Shown here: positions 15,101 to 27,100 of the stretch, in pieces
How the letters are laid out: each line of letters starts with the position of its first letter
Numbering within the stretch: position 1 is the stretch's first letter
The notes under the pieces: generated by a model
What the model was told of the DNA's origin: nothing
The model's database searches: none
Seen by the model: only the letters and a program-made list of their open reading frames with translations
Origin: Edolisoma coerulescens
Lineage: Eukaryota; Chordata; Aves; Passeriformes; Campephagidae
NCBI GenBank assembly: GCA_013397115.1
Contig: VWZW01002461.1
Span: 71,402 to 135,401 of the forward strand
Reading direction: 5' to 3'
Length of the DNA: 64,000 nucleotides
Program-made: the position numbers and the translations under genes

Positions 15101-18100
15101 GTGTCAATTTGAAATAAAGCTGAACTGTGATCTTAAAGTCATTCTTCTCTCCCTCAGTGTTGTTACAGTTTTTAAGTGCCCTGGAGGGTCTGCCTGTGTT
15201 TTAGAGCCATGAATAATGAATGAAAAGCATGGTGGGATCTGAGGAGAAGCAATCCAGCTTTTGCACTCATGCAGTGCTTTCCTGAAATCCCAGAAATCCT
15301 GGCAGACACCTTTGCTCCTTCCATTAGCTGTATGCTCAGAATGCCAGCAGGGCTCAGGGAAGAAGCAAGTGTGAGCTGGGGAGATGCTGGCCTTTGGAAG
15401 TTGCATTGTCTCTCTAGCTGGATGAGGGACTACTGCAGAATGGGGATTGTACAATTTTGAGGACCCTGTAGAGAATTTCTGTCAGAGCTGTTACCTACAT
15501 TGATAACGCTCATAGCTGATGTATGATGGACATCCCAGGATGCCAAAAGGGATCCTGGACTTAAAGCCAACCTCTGAATTTAGTCTCCCAGCAGCAGGAG
15601 GTAGGTGGTAGCAGTGCAACCTGAGGTAGAAGTGAAACCTCCATGTCCCTTTGACAACAGGCTAAAGCCACCATCTCCAAATAGCAGAAAAAGCAGTAAC
15701 TTCAGAAAAATGAACGTTTGTGTCCGGAGCAGTCTGCGGTGTAGCTGTGTGACAGTGTGGAGCAGGGGTGGGGACAGTTCTGTTAAGGGCTGGAGAAGAT
15801 GTTTAGCAGCCATGTGACATCTGCAGTACAGCACAGCTGGGATCAAGTTCCACACAAGAGGAGCTTTGGGAACATGGACCCACAGTGGTTTTGTCCCTCT
15901 GTTAAAGCTGTATCTGCTATGAAGGGAACACATGGAACAGTACAGACCTGTAGCTCTGCAAACATTCTTGCGAATAATTTCATGCCTGTTCATAATCCAT
16001 CAGAGCCTGGGGGGATTAGAACATCTGCAGGATCAGGGCTGTACTCTGTACAGTAAATTTGCTGAGGAAGAATGACAGTCAGTACAACCTTATTCCTGGG
16101 CATTTCATTTGTGTTTGGTCGAGTAATTACCTCTAGGTTTAATGCGTTGTCCTTTGGTAGCAGTGGGAGGACTTAACCAGCTCCCTGCCTTCTGTTAAGC
16201 TGCTAGGTGCCACAGCCATCGAGGACAAACTACAAGACGGGGTCCCACAGACAATTGAGACTCTTGCCAAAGCCAACATCAAGATATGGGTTCTCACAGG
16301 AGATAAGCAAGGTAAAGGCACTACTGCTCTGGATGCTTCTCTCCCTGGTGGGGTGGTTCTGCTAAGACCTGTGTTCTCATTCTTTGAAAACTGCACAGAA
16401 GACAAACTTACAGAGTTTTGCTTCATTGCCAGCTACTGCCAAAATTTCAGTTAACTGGAATTAGACCGGATGACTGTAGCTCATGCCTGTCCTTAATTTC
16501 TGTCCTGAGGGTGGAAGCAGGGCAAAGGCAGCATCCCTTGTCTTTGGAGAGGTGACAGTAAGCATCCCATAGTCCCAGACTTAAGCTGTGAAAAGGTGTC
16601 ACCTTCATCCAGTTGATCATTCAGGTTAAGAAGGTGGAAAAAATCTTGTCCTGCTTTCCAGAAACTTTAATGTTAAAGTGGATGTTGGGTGTGTTTTAGT
16701 TTGTTTCTGGCTCTCATCATCCCGAATAGAAATGGAGGAAACATAGGCTTTTGGAGGTGGAAAGAACAGCAAATAGACTCCAGTGAATTCTTTTGGAGAC
16801 ATAGTATATTCACTGAACAATGGTGTTTCAGGGAGGTCAAACGTCTTTGCAAATAATTTCATCCAAGACATGAGCAGAGAATTTTTAAGATAAATGAAAC
16901 ATTTAATTTTGTCGTGTTCCAAATGCAATAGTTTTGCTATAAAACACCAAAATATGTTTTTCAGAATTTTATGGACAAAATGCCATATTCTTTTTCAGAG
17001 CTGTGGTTTGAGACTTTTCTGGAAGTAGGGAGAGGGCAAGTTAAAAATCCTGAAAAAAAATTTTGAATCAACATGAAATGTTTTTTGTTGCTCCAAGTAT
17101 GTTGGTCAAAGGGTGTTTTAAGCTTTTTCATTTTGGTAGAGTTATTTTTTTCCTGTGGTCTTGTGAAGTCAAATTTGCTGCTACATCCATCAAAGTGACT
17201 CTCCTGGCTCTCTTCCTGTTGACTCTGAAAGGCTCCGATCTCTTTTGCGTCAGAAAGAGAGCTTTTGCCATGTGTACAAAAAGGCCACAGAAGTGAGTGA
17301 ATTTGGGGCTGGTAAGATGGATTATCCTCCTGGTTTATCTTTCCCAGAGACAGCAATGAATATTGGTTACTCCTGCAACTTGCTGAGTGATGATATGGAA
17401 GATGTTTTCATTATTGAAGGCAGCACATCTGATGACGTACTGAATGAGCTGAGGTAAACGGCTGAAGCACAGTTTCACTGCCGTGCACTAGCACTGTTTG
17501 TGTTTTGTATCATTCCACCTTTTTTCTCCTGTCAGCTTTCCTTGTTGCCGTTCATTCAGGGACCTTAGATAATGGGGAGCTGTCTCCCTGGAAGATCCAG
17601 AAGCTAAACACAGTGTAGAAATCTCCTCTGAGAGTAAATGCTGAAGCATCTCGATCCAAGAGCTCAAATTAAATAAAGGCATAAGAAAGCAGAGTCAGAT
17701 AGGGAGTATCAGCTGAAATTCACCAACAAGTGATCCTGAGCCACAAAGGCTTTGGCTCCGGGTTTGAGCTATGCTGTTGCTCTATCGCTGTTGCCATTTA
17801 TCCACATTGCTGCTCTTCGTCTGGATGTGTCCTTTGTCTGGATACTTGTCTGGCAGTATCTGAGAACCTACCTTCCTCCCCCACCTCCTCTGTAGACACA
17901 GGTTCTTAGGTAAAGGTGGAAAATGGGAAAGGTTTGCAGTCCTTTTCTCTTGGAGTAGATGGTTGCCAGACAAGATGCACAGAAAATTGGACACCCTTTG
18001 GGATACCATCCTTCATGACACTCAGATGGTTTGTTTGACTTTAAATCAGCAGAAGTTGAGCAACACTTGTTAGAGTTTCAGAAATGTGGATGATCTGTGC

Positions 18101-21100
18101 AGACAGCAGCAGCTAAACTCTGCATATTGTTGTAGGGATACAGTAAAAATTGGACTGAACTATCAAAGGGAAGCATTGATTTTTTGTTTTCATAAAGTTG
18201 CTTTAACAAAACATATATATCTTTGCAAGATTTTCATTATTATCCTGGGTTTCTTCTTGTTTTTTTTTTTTAGGAATGCAAGGAAAAAGATGAAGCCAGA
18301 CTCCTTTCTGGACAGTGATGAAATCAACATTCAGTTTCAAAAATCTTCAAAAAAACAAATACTTTTACCTGATGAGCAAGCAAATGGCGTGTACGGTCTG
18401 GTTATCACTGGCCACAGCCTGGTAAGGAAGGTTCAGAGCCTTGATAGGTATGAGTTCCCTGAAGAACTTACTGGAAGACATACTGGCAGTCTGAAAAATG
18501 CTTTAAAAATTCAACTCTAGAGGACAAGATTTTTTTTCCCCCTAACTGAGGATTAGCTTCAGTGGTTATCTGAAACATCAAAGGTGACAGACAATGTTTC
18601 AGAAGATAGAAACAGATAGCAGTTGGCCTTGATCTTTGGTGAACAAGAGGGGTAGAGTAGCTGGATCATATTTAATTTCTGGAAAGATACTCGAAAAATA
18701 ATCAGGTTTGTGTTTGCAGCAAGAAGATAATATGAGACATGGGTTTCAATGCCAAGGACATATTCTGCTAAATATAGTTGAAAACAGATATGCTTAATTG
18801 ATAGGATAGAGATCTAATAACTTAAGTAATATATTGATTGTCTCATGATGTTCTTCCAAGCAAACTGAAGGAATACATTCTAGATGAAATTGCTAAGTGA
18901 CAGATTAAAGACTTTGGCTCTGAAGGGCTCACTGTTGTTCTAAAACAACAGTTAGCTATCATCTGCAGAGGGTTATCCCACATCTGTTTGATGCTCAGTG
19001 TTTGCATTAGCTGCTTACAAAGAGAGCAGGTAACACCAGGCTGGAAGAGGGTACAAAGAAACCTGAGTCAGGCATGATCTGGAAAGCATAGGGGGAAACT
19101 CAGTCAGTTGGGATTTCTGAGCCTGGAGAATACTGGTCAATCTTGGTAATACTCTTCAAATTATAACAAGTAAACAAAGTAACGGAATTAAACTGACATA
19201 AGAGAGTTTTTGGGTGAAATGTCTTCCTGGTGAGAATACTGAAGCTCTGCAATAAATTTTCCATACTTGGAAATTTTTTAGACCTAATTAGAGGGAAGAA
19301 GAAACAATTTAGGTGAATTTAAACCTGTCTGTGAGGAAGGCTTAATTTATGTCAGGTTTGTTTATCTGTTGTATTTTACTTTCCCAGATCTCAGTGAAAG
19401 CAAATAGACATATTTAAAAAGTTCTGGGAGGTGCTGCTCTCAGAAACAAGGTGCTTCTGTTCCCTGTGGTTGCTACCTCTCTTAATGGCAGTCCAGCAAT
19501 TTTCACTCCCAGCTCTGTACCGGCCCAGCAAATTACTATTAGGAAAATCTCGTCTTGCTCTACTTTTGGCTCATGTGCCATGCATACAGACCCCAAACAC
19601 TTTCAGACAGTGTCCTGGTTGTTAAGTACCCTTTCTCCCTCTTTTACACTCACTTCCTCCTGAACTCCAGGGCCATAATCCCCTTTAGATTCCCCCTGCA
19701 AAGTGGGCAAGAAGTCTGTCAGGTTTGGTCCATGTGAATTGCATGGACATCAGCTGCAAGCCCATTGCCTGTTCCTGCTCCATCCCTTCAGCCTGCAGTG
19801 CAGACCCTGAGTGCTGTGCTACCAAAACACCACTGGCAGTGATGGAAAAGCTTTCTTTATATTCCTGGAAAAACACACACTCCCCCATACCCTGGCAAGG
19901 GGATATGTCCCACACAAAGAAACTCAAATCTGGGCTGTGTGGGAGCAGCCAGTCCCCATAGAGTAGACACAATGAGTTTCACCAAGATAATGGCTTTCTT
20001 CTCAGTGGGAACCACAAGGATAGTGCAGACAAATCTAGATGTCACTTATTTATTTCTATGAGCTTGAACAATGGTAGCAGTGCTGATACTGTCCCCCACA
20101 CAACCCCTGCTCAGTACTCTATCCCTGCCTGCAGAGGGGTGGGAGGGCAGTGCTGGGCTATGCACATGTCTGGTGTTGCCTGAACAAAGCAGTGAACAGA
20201 AGCTCGGCCAGCATCCTTAATGGCACCATCATGCCCGTTGATTTGTATGCAGTTGCACCATTAACATAGAAAGTGATAACATTTTGCTGGTGCTGTGCAG
20301 CGAGGATGTTGAGGCAAAAGCCATCTCTGACTGCACTGATCAGCAGTACCCAAGCTAAACCATGAAAAGGTGTCCTGTTGAGCAAGCCTGCTGCCACTGA
20401 CAGAGGAAAAAGGGGACACTGGTGACTCACAGCTCTCTGTTTCAAAAAGAAAGAATATGTGGCCTAAGGACTGTCTGCCTTACACAGGCAGGGCAGTGGG
20501 CCTGCTGTAATGGCTCTGAGCAGGAGTGAGCCCTGTAGATTCCTTCCGTACATGTCTGCTAAAAAGAGACAACAAAGAACAGAGCCAAAAGACATGATCT
20601 GAAAGAAATATGAAAAGCTCACACTGCTCCCTCCTCCTCATGCAGAGCTGGAGGGCTGACTAGATATCCAATTATCTCAGTGCTTCCCGAACAGAAATAA
20701 CACAGCTGACTGATTTAAAGGTCAGCACTCAGAGCAAAGCAGCCTTCTCCCTAGTTTTGTGTTTTGCTTTGTCATGCTCACCTGAGCTTAACTTTTTACT
20801 TTTTTTTTTTAATTAAGCACTTAACAAATTGATATCTTTCCTATTTATCTCCCAGAGCTTAAACAGTAATCCAAGAGGGATAAGGAGAGACTCTCACATG
20901 GAGATACACAAGGTTGTCTCAGGCCCTGCAGCAGCTTTGTGCTTTTGGTGTTTTGACACTTCAGCCCTCTGTCAGGTTACATCAGCCAGAGCAGCTGTTG
21001 GTGCATACCCAGATGTAGTGCATACCCAGATGTGGTGGATATCTAGCTGTGGTGCATACCCAGCTGTTGTGCATACCCAGATGTGGTGGATATCTAGCTG

Positions 21101-24100
21101 TGGTGCATACCCAGCTGTTGTGCATACCCAGATGTGGTGCATACCCAGCTGTGGTGCATACTCAGATGTGGTGCATACCCAGCTGTGGTGCATACGCAGA
21201 TGTAGTGCATACCCAGATGTGGTAGATATCCAGCTGTTGTGTATACCCAGATGTGGTGGATATCTAGCTGTGGTGCATACCCAGCTGTTGTGCATACCCA
21301 GCTGTGGTGCATACGCAGATGTAGTGCATACCCAGATGTGGTAGATATCCAGCTGTTGTGTATACCCAGATGTGGTGGATATCTAGCTGTGGTGCATACC
21401 CAGCTGTTGTGCATACCCAGCTGTGGTGCATACGCAGATGTAGTGCATACCCAGATGTGGTGCATACCCAGATGTGGTGGATATCTAGCTGTNNNNNNNN
21501 NNNNNNNNNNNNNNNNNGTGCATACCCAGATGTGGTGCATACCCAGATGTGGTGCACCCAAAGTGCAAGCTCGTAGGTGTAGGGTGCATCGCCTGATGTG
21601 CAGTGTGGATGCTCCCTGCGACTGGGTGGATGGGTTCACCCCTATGAATAGAAGAGCCTGGCTCAGCTGTCATGGCCAACTCGCTGCATCCTCATTTTCA
21701 GGCCAGGAGCTGCTGTGAGCCTGCCCTGAACACTCCCTTTCCTCCTTTCCAGGCTTATGCGCTGGAAGGGAACCTGGAGCTGGAGCTGGTGAGAACTGCT
21801 TGCATGTGCAAAGTGGTGATCTGCTGCCGGGTGACTCCCCTGCAGAAGGCCCAGGTGGTGGAGCTGGTGAAGAAGTACAAGAAGGCTGTGACCCTGGCGA
21901 TCGGAGATGGTGCCAATGATGTCAGCATGATCAAAAGTGAGTGATGGCTGAGAGCTAGCATGCTGTAGCAGACTGGCTCAAAGATGTATTTGCTCTCTGA
22001 GGTGGGCTAGCAGCAGGAACACATATCTGAGTGCCTCCTGCACCACCCCCTTTGTGAAAACAAGTGTCTGTGTCCCAAATTTTGGGAGGTCTCTACAGAG
22101 CACTCTCACTACAGGTTAGTTGTGTCTCCTGCCTTCTGGGTCACACTGGGCTCCTTCAGGAGCTGAGGTTGCACTAAGTGCCTGTTTTTCTGTTTCTACC
22201 TTAGAACAGACAAAATGGTTGGTCTCGATGATCTTACGGGTCTTTTCCAACCTAAATGACTATGATTCTATGAAAAGCCCATATGGGCTGTGATGTGTCA
22301 GTCAGTGTGTCTGCACAGCCACGATCACAAGGGCAATGTATATAACAAGCGAGTTTATATCATAGAGAGCCTGACTCAAAGCAGAAATAAAATCTTTGTG
22401 CCTGCAGATATCCCATATAGTATTATGTGAGGTGGTTTTTTTAGCATTTCTTTGTGTTAGGGCTGTTTGTTAATTATCTCCCTTGAGTTACAGATGATGA
22501 GCTTCTAGGCCCCTCCATCCTTGAGCATCATTTGATGCTACATTACCTCAGTGAATTTATGAAAAAAAAAATCCTAACTAGGTATAATTAAATTAAGATT
22601 ATTCAGAAAGACCTATTGCTAATCTTCCTTGTGTTAATTTGCAAGAATTGATTAACTGGAGCCTTTTAATTAAGAAAGAAAAGGCTAAGTAGAGAGCTTC
22701 AAGGGAGATAAGTCAGGCAGTCAGCAAAGAAAGGAGAGGAAAGTTAAAGTGTACATAATAATTAGAAACTAACCCACTCCCCCCACAAGAGGATTGGGAC
22801 TTTGGGATTTTATCAATTCAATTCAGTGGAAACCTCTGAATCTAACCAACCTTCAGCCATGAAGATTGTATTCATTAGTTAGAACTGTATAATTAGCTCT
22901 CACATTAAACTTACGTCCATGTTTAATAAATGCAAGTTACTATTAAAAAAATATGTGACTCTTCTATCTAATTATTTGATTGAACTAATAAAGCCCAGGA
23001 AACATAAAAAGGCTACAGTCTGCCTTTTAGCACAGTGTCTGAGAAACTTTAAAATAGTTTGAAGACTTTGCCTTTCTGGGATGATGTTTTAAGGCTGCTG
23101 GAGGGACATGCATGCATGTAAATAAAAATATAACATCAGTATAAATTAAAGTTATTTTTTCATAACAGCAGCCATTATGAACAACAGTATTCATGCTGCT
23201 GGAAAGCATTCAGAAAAAAACCATAAACTCTCACTGAACCTACAATTTCATTCAAATAATAAAAGCCCAGTTATGAGAAATGTATCACAGAGCCAAAATC
23301 ACAGTGCTGCTGAAAGAATTAGTGCACCAATTTTTTTTTTTTTTAAATAACTTTCCATTATGACCTTCTATGAAGGCTGTGAGTTCAGTGCAGGGGAACT
23401 AATTTTAAAAACGGGGCAATGACAACTCTCAGTGTAATGACGTGACCAATGACCTCCTCGTTGCAGCTGCCCACATCGGCGTCGGCATCAGTGGCCAGGA
23501 GGGGATGCAGGCGGTCCTGTCCAGTGACTTCTCCTTTGCACAGTTCCGCTACCTGCAGCGCCTGCTCTTGGTCCATGGGCGGTGGTCTTACATCCGCATG
23601 TGCAAGTTCCTCAAGTACTTCTTCTACAAGAATTTTGCCTTCACCTTGGTGCATTTCTGGTATGGCTTCTTCTCTGGCTTCTCAGCACAGGTAGGTCCAG
23701 CTTCGGTTTTCGCAGGGCCATGGAGATGGTCAGAGGGCAGCACCTCTCCTGTGAAGACAGGCTGAGGGAGGAGGGATGGTTCAGCTGGCAGATGAGAAAG
23801 CTTCAGGGAGATCTTAGAGCACCTTTCAGTACCTAAAAGTGCCACAAGAGAGCTGTAGAAGAACTTCTTAGCAGGGCCTATTGCAATATGACAAAGGGCA
23901 ATGGTTTTGAACTAAGCTTAGATTGATACAAGCAAGAAGTTTTTTACAATTAAGTTGGTAAAACACTGACAGAGGTTGCCCAGAGAGGTGGTTGATGTGC
24001 CTTTCCTGGAAACATTACAGGTCAGGTTGGATGGCGCTCTGAGCAACCTGACCTAGTTGAAGATGTCCCTGCTGATTACAGGGAGGTTGGAATAGGTGAA

Positions 24101-27100
24101 TTTTACAGCACCCTTCCAACCAAAACCATTCTATGAGTCTACATCTGGCATTTTCAAGCAGAGTATCTGGAAACATTATATAAGGAAATAAACTAAGCCA
24201 TTCCTCCCACCTGACTGAACAGACTCAGGTATGTCTTCTTCAGCCACATGGGTATAAAGCAGATATTGCTGCCTTCATTGTGCTGCTGCTGGAGGATGGA
24301 TGCCTGGAGACAGAATATATATATTATAGAATTGTATAATCATTAAGGTTGGAAAAGACCTCTAAGATCATCGAGTCCAACCATGAACCCAACACTGCCA
24401 CATTCACCACTAAACCATGTCCCCCAGTGCCACATCCACACGCATTTTAAACACTGACCACCCTTTCAATGAAGAATTTTTTCCTAATACGCAACCTAGA
24501 TCTTCTCTGGCATTTAGGTGCATTATGAAGCACATATGTCACTTGCAGGATTTTCAACAGTATTCAAAGTGATTACAACCATCAGATTAGAGTTTCATGC
24601 AGATCTTGTAAGACCTATGCTTGTGCTGTTTGGAGCATATTTGCAGCAAACAGTTTAACCCTGAGATGCCTGTGGGCATCGGGAGCTTGCAAGAGGAGCA
24701 CATCTAGAGTGAAAAAACTGGTGTTAGTTCAAGGCAAACCTGCCTCCAACTAAACCCAGCTCTGGGGAGTGCAGATATCCAGGGGCCGGGGGTGCAGGGT
24801 GGTGCAGAGGGATCCTGCTCTGGCTGCAGCCAGCAGTGGGTGCTGAGCACCCTGGGCTGGCATAATGTGATCCTTCCCCTGTTTAGGGATGCTGAGCTTG
24901 AGTCATCTTATCCCTTTTGTCTCAGTAACATCTCAAAGCAAGGTGTTGCAGCAATTAATTGCATATACTTTCAAAGAAATGGAAAATACAGCTTTTTGCT
25001 GACTTCACTCTTTGTTTTTGGTTTTTTTTTTTTCCAGACTGTCTATGATGAGTGGTTCATTACACTTTACAATTTGGTATATACCTCCCTCCCAGTGCTA
25101 GGAATGAGTCTCTTTGATCAGGTACTGTTTTTGTCATCACTTTGGGGATTTTTTGCATAGGGGTTTTGTCTCCAGGTGCTTTGAGCTGGTTCCATGAAGC
25201 AAAAGCAGCTGACCTTTTGGCTAGATACTGTGGTAACCCCTGAAATAATATCCTGACAGAGAGAACTTGGAGCACAAAAGAAGGATGCACCAGAGAGAAG
25301 GTGTATTGCCTCCTAGTCATATGATTTGGGTTTAGGTAGTCCTGTGAGGAATAGGGAATTCAGATAAATATGATTACCCTGATTTGGCCTGTAGGTTTCA
25401 GCATGTGATGAGACTTTTGGGTTAGGCTGCTGCCATTGCAACACTCCCCTGGAGCAGTCATACCCTACTACCTGTGTTCCTTTAGCCTGGCAAGTGACTT
25501 TCTAATGACCAGACAAAAAAATTAATTAACTGGATCTTTGAAACCAGATTTTGCAAGTTCAGCCTTTCTAGTGAGTTCTTTCTGCAGTAATTTCACACCC
25601 AAATTTCAGCCTTATTGTTACTGTTTGACAAGAAAAGGAGGAATAAAGCTCTTCCTATATGCATTTTACAAGTCAAATAAATAGGAACTGGCTACTTTCC
25701 AGTGGTTCAGTGCTCTGCTCTGGACACTTAAGGGATCCAAGCCTTGCTTGTGTGGGGAGGTATTTTCTAACCCTAAGCTTCCAGTCAAGTCTATGGAGAA
25801 CAGACCATGCAGTCTGCTTTAGATGAAGTGTATATTCTTTTTTTTTTTTTTTATTAGCTGTCAATTTTTTTAGAACAAGAAAGGTAAAATACATTATGGA
25901 AAATATGCCCAGGTGACCTTGGTATGTGCCATGCCAGTAAGCAAAAACTGAGTGAATTGTGTGCTATGCCTTTCCTCATGGAAATGCATGCCACCCCCTA
26001 ACTGGGTGTGTGTGCTTGGTTGGGTAGCTGCCAGCAAATCTGACTGTCTCCTCTCTGCTTTCAGGATGTGGATGATCGCTGGAGCATGCTGTTCCCTCAG
26101 CTATATGTGCCTGGCCAGCAAAACCTCTATTTTAACAAGGTGGTGTTTGTCAAGTGCATGTTGCAAGGGATCTACAGTTCCCTCATCCTCTTCTTCATCC
26201 CCTATGGGGCCATGTACAATACAATGAGGAGTGATGGGAAGGCCATTGCTGACTACCAGTCCTTTGCTCTGATGGCCCAGACCTGCTTACTGATCGTGGT
26301 GTCTGTACAGGTAAGGCATCCTGGGTAATATTTTTAGGAATTAGTTGTTGTTTCATGATGGCAGCATCTGGAGGGCCAGTTAGAGTGTTGTCAGCGTCGT
26401 ATTTGCTACTGCATCATGCATTCTTGCAAAAAAAAAGTCTCTTGACACCAGATTAGTCTCCTTAGTTCAACAGAACAGGAGATTTGTATGTTATGAAAGA
26501 TCCAGGTGACAGGAAAGAAGAGTCTTTGCCTTGGGAAGTTTGCAGTCATAACAGACAAATCAGTTAGGGCAGGGAATAGAGAAGGACTTGTTCTAGTTTT
26601 ATGGGAAGGGTTTGAAGCACAGGACTGTCTGTCTGCCATCAGGCAGTTATTTATAGGTTCTTCATTATGGAGATGTCTCTGCAGCCTGGCCCGATGCATG
26701 ATGTATGCATGACGCAGCCTGAACTTGCTGGAAGAAAAAGCTAAGACTTGGGTGGTAGAAAAGTCAGATGGTACTGTCAGGATGAGACAGATTTCTTAAA
26801 AGAAAACCAGTCAGTCATACCTCCCTAGATAATAATTTCTGCTGTCTGAAGTCTTGCAGGCTTGTTCTCCTAACTTTCAATGCTACATCACAGCTTAGGG
26901 GTGGGGAAATAAGCATGGCTCATTTGAACTTATCATGTGCAGCTCTGGGGCCCCCAGCACAAGAGGGATGAGGGCCTGTTGGAGCAAGGCCGGAGAAGGG
27001 CCATGAAGCTGATGAGAGGGATGGAGCACCTCTGCTAAAGAGACTGAGAGCATTGGGGTTGTTCAGCCTGGAGAAGAGGAGGCTCCAAGGAGACCTCATT

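Noticed and set aside
16174..16182. Alternative acceptor ACCAG before the TGDK exon
   Set aside because: Its use would place an in-frame TAA 16-18 bases later, so the weaker TTAAG at 16199 must be the coding acceptor.
19030..19300. Ancient CR1-like stretch in the intron before the minisatellite
   Set aside because: Only a few short phrases resemble CR1; too weak to list as an element without a profile search.
20829..21718. Repeat-rich open frames of 97-181 codons on both strands
   Set aside because: They are produced by the 17-bp minisatellite and a gap inside an intron, not by a protein gene.
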